Shown: piece after piece, positions 52,632 through 60,022 of the stretch | Position numbering within the stretch: the stretch's first letter is position 1 | Layout: the number at the start of each line of letters is the position of its first letter | Source: Pseudomonas sp. Fl4BN1 | GTDB taxonomy: Bacteria; Pseudomonadota; Gammaproteobacteria; Pseudomonadales; Pseudomonadaceae | Assembly (NCBI RefSeq): GCF_009908285.1 | Contig: NZ_JAAARM010000036.1 | Coordinates: 1-62,417, forward strand | Direction of reading: 5' to 3' | DNA: 62,417 nucleotides | Notes under the pieces: generated by a model | Database searches by the model: none | Seen by the model: only the letters and a program-made list of their open reading frames with translations | Told to the model about the DNA's origin: nothing | Position numbers and translations under genes: made by a program

Positions 52632-52654
52632 TGGCCAGCGCCTTGCGCTGGCCA
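52632..52654 (+). terminator. Hairpin after the LysE gene
   Basis: Perfect 9-bp stem TGGCCAGCG / CGCTGGCCA with a five-base loop immediately after the stop; no T tract. Confidence 0.5.
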
Positions 52655-52704
52655 GGATCTAAACCCCAACAAGGACGACCCGTCCCCGTATCAGGAGACT
52701 GAAC

Positions 52705-53184
52705 ATGGCTGTTACTTTTCGCCCGGTGGCAGACGCCGACATTCCGCGGATCTGCAATTTCGTGGGCACTCCCCAGGAGTTGTATTTCTTCTTTCCCGCC
52801 GCCACCTGGCCGCTGACCCCCGAGCAGTTGCGCGACTCCATCGCCCAGCGCAGCGACTCGACGGTGATCGAGCGTGACGGGCAGGTAGTGGGTTTTGCCA
52901 ACTTCTACCACTGGGCCAACGGCGGCACTTGCACCATCGGCAATGTCATCGTCGACCCAGAGGTGCGCGGTGCAGGCCTGGCGGCGCAACTGATCGGGCA
53001 GATGATCCACATCGCCTGCAGCAAGCACCAGGCCAGCGAGGTGACCCTGTCCTGCTTCAACAGCAACGTGGCGGGGTTGCTGCTCTATCCGAAGCTGGGC
53101 TTTGTGCCGTTCGCTATCGAAGAGCGCAAGAACAAGGAACAGGAGCGGGTGGCGCTGATCCATCTGCGCTACAGCCCTCGCTGA
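52705..53184 (+). CDS. GNAT-family N-acetyltransferase
   Basis: 159 aa. GNAT fold: CTIGNVIVDPEVRGAGLAAQLIGQM carries the acetyl-CoA pyrophosphate loop (RGAGLA, about residue 92) and NSNVAGLLLYPKLGFVPF the C-terminal motif. Acceptor unknown. AGGAG precedes the ATG. 43 bases before ddl. Confidence 0.86.
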   Translation: MAVTFRPVADADIPRICNFVGTPQELYFFFPAATWPLTPEQLRDSIAQRSDSTVIERDGQVVGFANFYHWANGGTCTIGNVIVDPEVRGAGLAAQLIGQMIHIACSKHQASEVTLSCFNSNVAGLLLYPKLGFVPFAIEERKNKEQERVALIHLRYSPR

Positions 53185-53227
53185 AACCTAGCGTCATCAG
53201 CGATCATTTTTCAAACGGGAACCAGTC

Positions 53228-54322
53228 ATGAGCAAGTTGCGGGTCGGGATTATTTTTGGTGGCCGTTCGGCCGAGCACGAAGTGTCGCTGCAGTCGGCGC
53301 GCAATATCGTCGATGCCCTGGATCGCTCGCGCTTCGAGCCGGTGCTGATCGGCATCGACAAGCAGGGGCACTGGCACCTCAACGACACTTCGAACTTTTT
53401 GCTCAATCAGGACAATCCGGCGTTGATCGCCCTCAACCAGTCCAACCGCGAACTGGCGGTGGTGCCGGGCAAGGCCAGTCAGCAACTGGTGGAGACCTCC
53501 AGCCAGGAGATGCTCGGGCACGTCGATGTGATCTTTCCGATCGTCCACGGCACCCTCGGCGAAGATGGCTGCCTGCAGGGCCTGCTGCGCATGGCCGACC
53601 TGCCATTCGTGGGCTCTGATGTGCTGGGTTCGGCGGTGTGCATGGACAAGGACATCAGCAAGCGCCTGCTGCGTGATGCCGGGCTGGCGGTGACCCCGTT
53701 CATCACCCTGACCCGGGCCACGGCGGCGCGTACGAATTTTGCCCAAGCGGTGGAAAAGCTCGGCCTGCCGCTGTTCATCAAGCCGGCCAATCAGGGATCG
53801 TCGGTGGGTGTGAGCAAGGCCGACAACGAAGTCGATTACCTGGCAGCGGTGAAGCTGGCTCTGGACTACGACCACAAGGTGCTGGTGGAGTCGGCCATCA
53901 ACGGCCGGGAGATCGAGTGTGCGGTGTTGGGTAACGATCAGCCGACAGCCAGCGGCTGCGGCGAAATCGTGCTTGGCAACGGCTTCTATTCCTACGACAG
54001 CAAGTACATCGATGAACAGGCGGCGCAGGTGGTGGTGCCGGCGCACATCAGTGTTGAGCACAGCGAGCGGATCCGCGCCCTGGCCATCGAAGCTTTCCAG
54101 GTACTGGGTTGTTCCGGTCTGGCCCGGGTCGATGTGTTCCTCACCGACAGTGGCGAAGTCCTGATCAACGAAATCAACTCGTTGCCAGGGTTCACTCGGA
54201 TCAGCATGTACCCCAAACTCTGGCAGGCCGCTGGCATGACCTATAGCGAGCTGGTCAGCCGTCTGATCGAACTGGCGTTGGAGCGTCATGCCGAGCGGCA
54301 GGCTTTGAAAATCAACCGCTGA
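53228..54322 (+). CDS. ddlA: D-alanine--D-alanine ligase
   Basis: 364 aa ATP-grasp enzyme joining two D-alanines for peptidoglycan. Motifs: FGGRSAEHEVSL, IFPIVHGTLGEDG, DKDISKRLLRDAG, IKPANQGSSVGV, and the Mg site FLTDSGEVLINEINSLPGFT. Length and N-terminus fit the stand-alone DdlA type; the mur-cluster DdlB would be elsewhere, so this is probably a second ligase. Confidence 0.95.
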   Translation: MSKLRVGIIFGGRSAEHEVSLQSARNIVDALDRSRFEPVLIGIDKQGHWHLNDTSNFLLNQDNPALIALNQSNRELAVVPGKASQQLVETSSQEMLGHVDVIFPIVHGTLGEDGCLQGLLRMADLPFVGSDVLGSAVCMDKDISKRLLRDAGLAVTPFITLTRATAARTNFAQAVEKLGLPLFIKPANQGSSVGVSKADNEVDYLAAVKLALDYDHKVLVESAINGREIECAVLGNDQPTASGCGEIVLGNGFYSYDSKYIDEQAAQVVVPAHISVEHSERIRALAIEAFQVLGCSGLARVDVFLTDSGEVLINEINSLPGFTRISMYPKLWQAAGMTYSELVSRLIELALERHAERQALKINR

Positions 54323-54352
54323 AGCGGATCACCATGGTTCAGGATGTGACGA

Positions 54353-54706
54353 ATGAGTGTGGCAACCGAAGCAACGATTTATCTTTTTTCCTACGGCACC
54401 CTGCAGGACAAGGCAGTCCAGATTGCCAACTTCGGCCGTGAGTTGAGCGGCAGCGCCGACGCCATGCTCGGCTATGACCAGCACTGGGTCGAGATCACCG
54501 ACCCCGAGGTGCTGGCCACCAGTGGCAAGACCCATCACCCGATCCTGCGCCCGGGTTCGGCGGACAGTGCGCCAATTGCCGGCATGGTCTTTCAGATCAC
54601 CCCGCAGGAGCTGGCGGCGGCCGACAGCTATGAGGTCTCGGACTACAAGCGGGTCAGCGTGAGCCTGGCGTCCGGGATCGAAGCCTGGGTCTACGTCAGC
54701 GCCTGA
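54353..54706 (+). CDS. Gamma-glutamylcyclotransferase-like (AIG2) protein
   Basis: 117 aa. LFSYGTLQDKAVQ near the N-terminus is the conserved YGTL motif, and the catalytic-type Glu appears in AADSYEVSDYKRV. Family members release 5-oxoproline from gamma-glutamyl amines. It follows ddl by 30 bases on the same strand and may share its transcript. Confidence 0.85.
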   Translation: MSVATEATIYLFSYGTLQDKAVQIANFGRELSGSADAMLGYDQHWVEITDPEVLATSGKTHHPILRPGSADSAPIAGMVFQITPQELAAADSYEVSDYKRVSVSLASGIEAWVYVSA

Positions 54707-54716
54707 GTCTTGCGGC

Positions 54717-55298
54717 TCACTCCGGCGGCAGCATCACCCCGATGCACGCCAGTGCCAGCAGCAGCGCCCCGAGCACGATGAACACATAGTTGATCGGCGT
54801 GAAGCGGGCGTTGCTGCGGCCTTCGAGATCGCCGGCGGCGGCATTCAGGCCGCGCTGGCCCAGCCAGGTGATCCACGCCAGCACCGGCAGCAGCGCCAGG
54901 CTGGCGATGTCGGTCACCGGGTAGCCGATGTTCTTGCGCGACAGGGCATCAATCACGTTATTGACGATCAACCCCACCACAAACAGGGTCGCCAGCTCAC
55001 CGGGCCGCCAGTCATGGCTGCGACCGTCGCGCTTGAGTATCGCGTCGGCTTCTCGGTACAGCGCATGGGTGAAGAAGATGGCGAAGAACGCCCGGGCTAC
55101 CGGCCACAGTTCCTGGCCGCTGGCGTGCCTGAACTGATGCCAGTTCCTGTAGGCCCAATACAGCTGGTAGATACCGAAGGTGAGGATGTACAGGGTCAGG
55201 AACTTGGCCTTGGACACCACATAGAACGGTTGTGGTGCTGCGTGCGCCGAAGGGGCGACTAGATCCGCCTGGGGTGGGGCATAGAGATTGTCAGACAC
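54717..55298 (-). CDS. Membrane protein of unknown function
   Basis: 193 aa. A short cytoplasmic-like N-terminus (SDNLYAPPQADLVAP) precedes hydrophobic segments near YVVSKAKFLTLYILTFGIYQLYW (read in parts), ARAFFAIFF, LATLFVVGLIVNNVID, LALLPVLAWITWLG and YVFIVLGALLLALACIGV. The FGIYQLYWAYRNW element recalls DUF4234-type proteins. GTG 55298 with GGAG upstream is chosen; a TTG at 55337 lacks a site. Function unknown. Confidence 0.72.
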   Translation of the reverse strand: MSDNLYAPPQADLVAPSAHAAPQPFYVVSKAKFLTLYILTFGIYQLYWAYRNWHQFRHASGQELWPVARAFFAIFFTHALYREADAILKRDGRSHDWRPGELATLFVVGLIVNNVIDALSRKNIGYPVTDIASLALLPVLAWITWLGQRGLNAAAGDLEGRSNARFTPINYVFIVLGALLLALACIGVMLPPE

Positions 55299-55388
55299 GG
55301 GCACTCCATGGGTTGGGTCTGAGGGGGAAGGCGGCAAGGTTAGCGCAGCTTGGGCGGCAAGCCTAGCGCAGTCGGGCGGCTCTTTTGA

Positions 55389-56114
55389 TCATGAAACGGC
55401 TGTCCGGCCGATCCACGAATACTGGAAGGCTTTCGCTTCACCCCGGTGCCCGCGCCGGCGATAGCTGGCCAGGGTTGGGGTCGAGCAGTAGGTGCACAGC
55501 TCGCTGATTTCGATCTGTTCATCGTTGATGCCGGCGGCATTCAGCAGGTACACGGCGTAGCGGCTCAGGTCGAACCACAGGGAGTCAGCCTGGGTCGGTT
55601 GTGGTGGAGGAATCTGTGGGGGCAGGAGCGGGGCCGGCTGCTGGCGACTCCAGGGCGCCTGCGCAGCAGGCCACAGCGGATCCTGAGTGGCGGACAGGGT
55701 ATCGATGAAATCGGCGCTGACTTCATAGCAGCAGGGTTTGATCGACGGGCCGATGGCCACCCGCAACTGGCGTGGGGTGATGCCCTTGCTGGCGAAGTGT
55801 TGTAGCACATTGTCGATAATCCCGCCGTGCAGGCCTTTCCAGCCGCCATGTACCGCGGCCACCCAGGAGCTGTCGTCGCTGCTGATCAGCAGCGGCAGGC
55901 AGTCGGCGGTGACGACCGCAATCGGCCGGGTTGAACGGGTAAACACCGCATCGCCGCGAATGATTCCGCTGGGCAAGGTGGTGCTGGCTTCCACGACTTC
56001 GCCGCTGTGGATCTGAGAGCAGAAGAACAGGTTGGCCGGTACGGGGGCGCCCACGGTCGAGAACTCATGACGGATACCCGCAATCTGCTTCAACATTTCT
56101 GCCTGGAAACTCAT
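55389..56114 (-). CDS. Laccase-domain (YfiH/PgeF-like) purine nucleoside phosphorylase family protein
   Basis: 241 aa. Family (PF02578) metal ligands visible: QIHSGEVV, VTADCLPLLIS and AVHGGWKGLHGGI, i.e. His-Cys-His. Related proteins act as adenosine/purine phosphorylases or help peptidoglycan fidelity. A Pro/Gln-rich insert (PAPLLPPQIPPPQPTQ, about residue 170) is unusual. ATG 56114 follows GAAGG. Probably a paralog of the housekeeping copy that lies near rluD in Pseudomonas. Confidence 0.8.
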   Translation of the reverse strand: MSFQAEMLKQIAGIRHEFSTVGAPVPANLFFCSQIHSGEVVEASTTLPSGIIRGDAVFTRSTRPIAVVTADCLPLLISSDDSSWVAAVHGGWKGLHGGIIDNVLQHFASKGITPRQLRVAIGPSIKPCCYEVSADFIDTLSATQDPLWPAAQAPWSRQQPAPLLPPQIPPPQPTQADSLWFDLSRYAVYLLNAAGINDEQIEISELCTYCSTPTLASYRRRGHRGEAKAFQYSWIGRTAVS

Positions 56115-56417
56115 CGGGCCTTCGCTCGGTAACCTGGGAATGGCAGCAGAGCATAGCGGTATCCGAGGTACTTTTGCTGACAGGCAGCGCTGGATGAGCA
56201 GGCGCAGACCAGCGGTAGCGTGCTGGTGTGCCTGCCCGTCGGGCGTTTCAAGCATTCAGCGGGAGATACCGCTGCACTACACTTTCCAGGTGCGCAGGGC
56301 CGAGGAAGCGTTCGCCGGAGCAGCGGCTGCCGAAGATGATCGGCAGCGTAGCGGGCGTCGTTCTTGAGGTTCGAGGCTGATCCTCCGAGTGGCCTCGGCC
56401 TGCGGCAGCCGCTGGTG

Positions 56418-57419
56418 TCAGGCGATATCGATAACCACTTTGCCCAGCGCCTTGCCTTGCTGCACTGCGTCATGGGCGGCGTGGGCCTCAGCCAGGGCGT
56501 AGCGTTGCTCGTCCAGCAGGGGGACGAATTGGCCTTGCTCCACCATCTGCGCCGCCGCCTTGAGAATCTCGCCATGATGAGCCCGGCCGTTTCCGCTGAG
56601 CATCGGCAGCAGTACGAAGACTCCGGACAAGGTCATGCAACGCAAGGAGCCGGCCGCCAGGCTGTGCTGACCAAAGGCTGCGCAACTGGCGATGTGGCCG
56701 TAAGGGGCAATGGCCTCGAAGGAAGCATCCAGGCTGGCGCCGCCAACCGTATCGTAGATCACGTCAAAACCTGCGCCAGCGGTATGGGCTGCGACATAAT
56801 CAGCGACGCTGCCGGTGCGATAGTCGATGGCCGTTGCACCATAGCCTTCGACGATGCTGCGCTTGCCTGCCGACACCGTAGCAAATACCTCGGCCCCCAG
56901 TGAGCGGGCAATCTGCACCGCCGCATGGCCGACACCGCCGGCACCGCCATGCACCAGCACCTTGTGCCCGGCGCCGACCTTGGCCCGATCCACCAAGCCT
57001 TCCCAGGCCGTGAGAAATACCAGTGGCATCGCCGCCGCCTGCCGCAGGCTGATATTGCGCGGCTTGTGGGCCAGCAGTTGGGCATCCACTGCTGCGTACT
57101 GTGCCAGTGAGCCCTGCAGGCCGCGCACGCCGCCGGTGAGGCCGTAGACTTCATCGCCGATGCTGAAGCAGGTGACGCCAGCGCCGAGTGCTTCGACCAC
57201 GCCCGCCAGGTCGGTGCCGATGATGGCTGGGAGCTCGGGCATGGCGTAAGGCGCGTTGCCGGTGCGGATCTTGTAGTCGATCGGATTGACCCCGCTGGCC
57301 ACAACGCGCACCAGTACCTCACCCGGGCCGGCCTTGGGCACGGGCAGTTGCTGTTCAATCAGCTGACCGCTGGCGTAATCGTGCAGCACTAGGGCGCGCA
57401 TGGTGGTAGGCAAAGACAT
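56418..57419 (-). CDS. Zinc-free MDR quinone oxidoreductase
   Basis: 333 aa, medium-chain dehydrogenase/reductase of the NADPH:quinone oxidoreductase group. GroES-like part (GEVLVRVVASGVNPIDYKIRTG), nucleotide loop VHGGAGGVGHAAVQIARSLGA, and no cysteine cluster for structural zinc. It reduces quinones or enones. GAGG precedes ATG 57419. Divergent from an HxlR regulator with operator-like repeats between them. Confidence 0.87.
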   Translation of the reverse strand: MSLPTTMRALVLHDYASGQLIEQQLPVPKAGPGEVLVRVVASGVNPIDYKIRTGNAPYAMPELPAIIGTDLAGVVEALGAGVTCFSIGDEVYGLTGGVRGLQGSLAQYAAVDAQLLAHKPRNISLRQAAAMPLVFLTAWEGLVDRAKVGAGHKVLVHGGAGGVGHAAVQIARSLGAEVFATVSAGKRSIVEGYGATAIDYRTGSVADYVAAHTAGAGFDVIYDTVGGASLDASFEAIAPYGHIASCAAFGQHSLAAGSLRCMTLSGVFVLLPMLSGNGRAHHGEILKAAAQMVEQGQFVPLLDEQRYALAEAHAAHDAVQQGKALGKVVIDIA

Positions 57420-57483
57420 ATTCAAACCTCGAATCAATGTTGGGCGGCAATCGCCCTTGGCTTGGTTAGAATTATTGGCAGCC

Positions 57484-57518
57484 AGTGCCCGGCTGTAAAT
57501 CAGGCACTTTTTAGTGCC
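57484..57518. promoter_or_regulatory. Candidate HxlR operator, three half-sites
   Basis: AGTGCC (57484-57489), GGCACT (57503-57508) and AGTGCC (57513-57518): the last two form a perfect palindrome around TTTT. They lie between the quinone reductase gene and the divergent hxlR-type gene. Confidence 0.55.
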
Positions 57519-57538
57519 CTAGACACGTGGAAGTAACC

Positions 57539-57922
57539 ATGAGCGATCTCCCCCCCATTCCCGTTACCGGCCCGCTGATCGTCGAGGAGACCTGTCCGCC
57601 CCGACGCATTCACGCGTTGCTGTCGACCAAATGGACCTCCATGGTCCTGTACTGCCTGAGCTTTGGCGCCCTGCGCACCGGGCAGTTGCAGCGCAGCATG
57701 CCGGGTATCTCGCAGAAGATGCTGACCCAGACTCTGCGCGAGCTGGAGAGGGATGGACTGGTGGCGCGCACGGTGTTCCAGGTGATGCCGCCGATGGTGG
57801 AGTATTCGCTCACGCCCCTGGGTTGGCGCTTTGTCGAGCCTTTGAGAGCGCTGTATGGCTGGGCTGACGATAACTGTGATGCGCTGGATGAGCTGATGGA
57901 CAATCGCCAGCGAGCGGGGTAG
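57539..57922 (+). CDS. HxlR-family transcriptional regulator
   Basis: 127 aa winged-helix protein. ALLSTKWTSMVLYCLSFGALRTGQLQR and ISQKMLTQTLRELERDGLVAR are typical of HxlR regulators, which sense electrophiles or redox state, often through a Cys near the N-terminus (here VEETCPP). ATG 57539 with GGAAG upstream. Probably controls the divergent quinone reductase and itself. Confidence 0.88.
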   Translation: MSDLPPIPVTGPLIVEETCPPRRIHALLSTKWTSMVLYCLSFGALRTGQLQRSMPGISQKMLTQTLRELERDGLVARTVFQVMPPMVEYSLTPLGWRFVEPLRALYGWADDNCDALDELMDNRQRAG

Positions 57923-57953
57923 TTACAGGCGTTGTGACTGCCCCGAGTGTGCT

Positions 57954-58325
57954 TCAGGAAGGCTTTGTCGGCTTGATCAGGCTCTCGGCGGGAATGCCGA
58001 ACAGCTGGTGCAGTTTCCAGATCATCGGCAGGGTCAGCGCGCGTTTGCCGTTGAGCACTTCGTAGACGCGGTTGGTGCGGCCGATGGCGGGCGCCAGGTC
58101 GGCGGCAGACAACCCGGACTGTTCCATGCGGAACTTGATCGCCTCGATCGGGTTGGGCAGGTCCAGGGGAAACTGCTTGGCTTCGTACGCCTCGATCAGG
58201 GTGATCATGACATCGAAGTAGTCGCCTTCAGGCGTCCCGGGCTGCGGTTCGTTGTCGAACAGCGGCGAGACGCTTTTCAGCGCTGCGCGGTAGTCCTGGT
58301 CGGTGTGGATAGGGCGGATGTTCAT
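57954..58325 (-). CDS. higA: HigA antitoxin
   Basis: 123 aa. N-terminal toxin-binding part (YRAALKSVSPLFDNEPQPGTPEGDYFDVM), C-terminal XRE helix-turn-helix (LSAADLAPAIGRTNRVYEVLNGKRALTLPMIWKLHQLFG, read in parts). It neutralises HigB and represses the operon. GGAG precedes the ATG, five bases after the higB stop: toxin-first order is the HigBA hallmark. Confidence 0.9.
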   Translation of the reverse strand: MNIRPIHTDQDYRAALKSVSPLFDNEPQPGTPEGDYFDVMITLIEAYEAKQFPLDLPNPIEAIKFRMEQSGLSAADLAPAIGRTNRVYEVLNGKRALTLPMIWKLHQLFGIPAESLIKPTKPS

Positions 58326-58330
58326 GTGGG

Positions 58331-58633
58331 TTACTCCATTTCTACGCTGTCGGCATCAATGGCATCGTACTGTTGGTGGGTGCCTACGAACTTGATGTAG
58401 AGCGCGCCGAAGCGATAGGCCACGGCAACGATCAGTCGATACTCATTTCCCTTGATGTTGAAGACCACCCTGCGACTTTTGAGAACGCTGGCGTTGCGAT
58501 ACTGATCCTTGATCTGCGCAGGGTTGGACCACTCTGCCTTCCTTGCTTCATCGATCCAGGCCAGCAGAGGCTGTTCTGCATCCGGGTGCTTTGCCCAGAA
58601 GGCCTTCAACTGGCTGACGGCAATAATTCTCAT
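58331..58633 (-). CDS. higB: HigB toxin (mRNA interferase)
   Basis: 100 aa, HigB_toxin family (PF09907): AFWAKHPDAEQPLLAWIDEARKAEW, SRRVVFNIKGNEYRLIVAV and IKFVGTHQQYDAID. Ribosome-dependent endoribonuclease that cleaves mRNA under stress. AGGAT precedes the ATG. Complete, with intact catalytic-type His/Tyr near the C-terminus. Confidence 0.9.
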   Translation of the reverse strand: MRIIAVSQLKAFWAKHPDAEQPLLAWIDEARKAEWSNPAQIKDQYRNASVLKSRRVVFNIKGNEYRLIVAVAYRFGALYIKFVGTHQQYDAIDADSVEME

Positions 58634-58748
58634 GGCGCGATCCTAGTCCCGTGCTGGGACTTAAACAAGTCGCTGAGTGAGTCAGGCGACGTACGGGCAG
58701 ATCGGTGGATCTGCCCGCGCAGGCGACGTTGGCTCAGTGACGATCAGG

Positions 58749-59015
58749 TCATGCAGAGAGCGTGGCGTGCACGTCGTCCATCAGTGCCTTGCCCATCTCT
58801 GCCAGGTAGTGTGCCGCCCAAGCATAGCGGTCGAACCGCGGCTCCATGGCCGCCTCCAGGGTGAATTGCTTTGCCAGATGCAACAGGGCCGAGGCGTGTT
58901 CCAGGGCATCGCTGATCGGCACATCGGCATTCACGCGAAACAGCGGACGCAGGTGTTCGCCGCACTGGGAGAAGCGGATTTCGCCGAGGGTGGTCAGGGG
59001 CGATTGAGTGGTCAT
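58749..59015 (-). CDS. DUF3077 family protein
   Basis: 88 aa, soluble, helix-rich: FRVNADVPISDALEHASALLHLAKQF and RYAWAAHYLAEMGKALMDDVH match the DUF3077 family of pseudomonads (function unknown). A very strong GGAGGTG ribosome-binding site lies inside the upstream leader ORF, whose stop overlaps this ATG (ATGA), so translation is probably coupled to the leader. The leader in turn is the pairing target of a C4-like RNA upstream. No domain pointing to a phage antirepressor is visible. Confidence 0.8.
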   Translation of the reverse strand: MTTQSPLTTLGEIRFSQCGEHLRPLFRVNADVPISDALEHASALLHLAKQFTLEAAMEPRFDRYAWAAHYLAEMGKALMDDVHATLSA

Positions 59016-59077
59016 CGGGCACCTCCGGTTTTGTGTGACGGGAGGTGTGGGGGAAACAGATTGCAGAAGCAGTTCAT
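59012..59077 (-). CDS. Leader peptide upstream of DUF3077 (icd-like)
   Basis: 21 codons beginning MNCFCNLFPP and ending HKTGGAR, start ATG 59077, stop overlapping the DUF3077 start (ATGA). AAGGAG lies eight bases before the ATG, well placed. The AAGG of that site is part of GAATCAAGG (59088-59096), exactly complementary to CCTTGATTC in the upstream C4-like RNA (59163-59171), so pairing would block translation. Two Cys at positions 3 and 5. Too short for similarity arguments; support comes from spacing and coupling. Confidence 0.65.
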   Translation of the reverse strand: MNCFCNLFPPHLPSHKTGGAR

Positions 59078-59130
59078 GGTCACGACTCCTTGATTCGAAG
59101 GACCGTCACCGTCTGCCGCCAAGCAGATCA

Positions 59131-59214
59131 GGGTGGCGGATTGCGCAGGATTGGCGGACCGGGAATCAAGGAACCGGCGAACCCGAAGGTTCTCCCACGC
59201 AACCCGCCATAACG
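59131..59214 (-). ncRNA. C4-like antisense RNA (phage P1 C4 family) upstream of the leader ORF
   Basis: Read on the minus strand, from TTATGGCGGG to CCGCCACCC. A 12-pair closing stem (59198-59209 with 59134-59145, one G-U) encloses two hairpins: GAACC-TTCG-GGTTC (59179-59192) and a CCGG...CCGG hairpin whose loop exposes CCTTGATTC. A second exposed segment CCGCCAA follows. Both are complementary to downstream sites in reverse order: TTGGCGG (about 59116-59122) and GAATCAAGG (59088-59096, covering the leader's ribosome-binding site). In phages P1/P7, C4 RNA represses icd-ant this way. Recognised from memory; not checked against Rfam RF01695. Confidence 0.7.
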
Positions 59215-59224
59215 CAGGTATGCG

Positions 59225-59279
59225 GGCGCAAAAAAAGCGCCTGCATGATTGGTGGGGGCGCTGTTGCGCCTCGATTCTA
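59225..59279 (-). promoter_or_regulatory. Promoter -10 and alternative hairpins before the C4-like RNA
   Basis: TAGAAT (minus strand, 59274-59279) is a plausible -10; no clear -35. Four GGCGC/GCGCC segments follow (59266-59270, 59257-59261, 59237-59241, 59225-59229). Segments 1:2 and 3:4 can pair, or alternatively 2:3, the last giving a hairpin directly before seven U: a possible attenuator. Functional reading is inference. Confidence 0.4.
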
Positions 59280-59382
59280 TCAGGCCGCCAAGCCTGTTCG
59301 CTGATTTTGCAGCGACGGTCGAACCATAGGTTGGAGGAGGGGGAGTCGCAACGGTATTACTGCGACATTTTGTGAACCGCCC

Positions 59383-59486
59383 CTGTAGCCGCTGCCGCAG
59401 GCTGCGAACGGCCGGAACGGTCGCAGCGATCTCCCTGGCGCCGAAGGCCCTTCGCTCCTTGTCGCAGCCTGCGGCAGCGGCTACAG
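59383..59486. repeat. Perfect 25-bp inverted repeat (CTGTAGCCGCTGCC family)
   Basis: Arms at 59383-59407 and 59462-59486 are exact reverse complements over 25 bases (CTGTAGCCGCTGCCGCAGG...), separated by 54 bp. The same core appears at 11421-11546 and 34535-34588. The right arm supplies the last codon and stop (CTG TAG) of the antitoxin gene ending at 59481, so the repeat appears to have inserted at or defines the gene's end. Confidence 0.75.
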
Positions 59487-59798
59487 AGGTTGTGCCAGCA
59501 CCTCACGAAATACATCGGGCCTGAGCATCGCGATATGCAGCAATGAACGGGCAGCTCTGGAAGGCGAGCGCCGACCTTGCTCCCACTCCTGAAGGGTTCT
59601 CACCGAGACGCCAAGCAGTTGGGCAAATTTGGGTTGCGACAACCCGGTTTTACCGCGCGCTTCGGCAGCCTTGGTGATCGGAATGCTGTGGGTATGGCCC
59701 TGCCGACGGGCTTTGACATCGATGATCGCTTCCAGAAGCTCTTGGCCGATATTGCGCTTGGCATCGCGCTCCAATAGCTCTTTTTCAGTAAGGGGCAT
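59481..59798 (-). CDS. XRE-family antitoxin-like regulator
   Basis: 105 aa. Central HTH (GLSQPKFAQLLGVSVRTLQEWEQ), C-terminal helix PSRAARSLLHIAMLRPDVF typical of HigA-2/NadS-type antitoxins that pair with RelE/ParE-like toxins. The stop lies within the right arm of a 25-bp repeat, so the C-terminal residues may have changed. Upstream is a 52-codon overlapping ORF but no full-size toxin. Confidence 0.82.
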   Translation of the reverse strand: MPLTEKELLERDAKRNIGQELLEAIIDVKARRQGHTHSIPITKAAEARGKTGLSQPKFAQLLGVSVRTLQEWEQGRRSPSRAARSLLHIAMLRPDVFREVLAQPL

Positions 59799-59943
59799 GA
59801 CTCATCTCCTTCGCAATTCTGCGCAGAACAGGCGCTGGAATGTTTTCGGTGGCGCGTTGGAGATTAAGAACGTGGAGTTGCAACTCCAATGAGCGGAGTC
59901 CTGATCTCCAGTCAGCCCATTCGTTTTCTTGTGTGTGATCCAT
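59785..59943 (-). CDS. Small ORF overlapping the XRE antitoxin gene
   Basis: 52 aa, ATG 59943, reading MDHTQENEWADWRSG and later QRATENIPAPVLRRIAKEM, stop 14 bases inside the antitoxin gene. The composition looks protein-like and helical, and the start-stop overlap suggests an operon. It occupies the toxin position of a TA module but is half the usual toxin size; it could be a small partner or a remnant. Codon use is less GC-rich than the surroundings. No family recognised. Confidence 0.5.
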   Translation of the reverse strand: MDHTQENEWADWRSGLRSLELQLHVLNLQRATENIPAPVLRRIAKEMSHAPY

Positions 59944-60022
59944 GCCCCCGATGTCACCTTTTGCATGACCTGAAACCCGGGCGATTCTGCTCAGGGCAGC
60001 TCCATGATCCGGAGTCGTTCAC

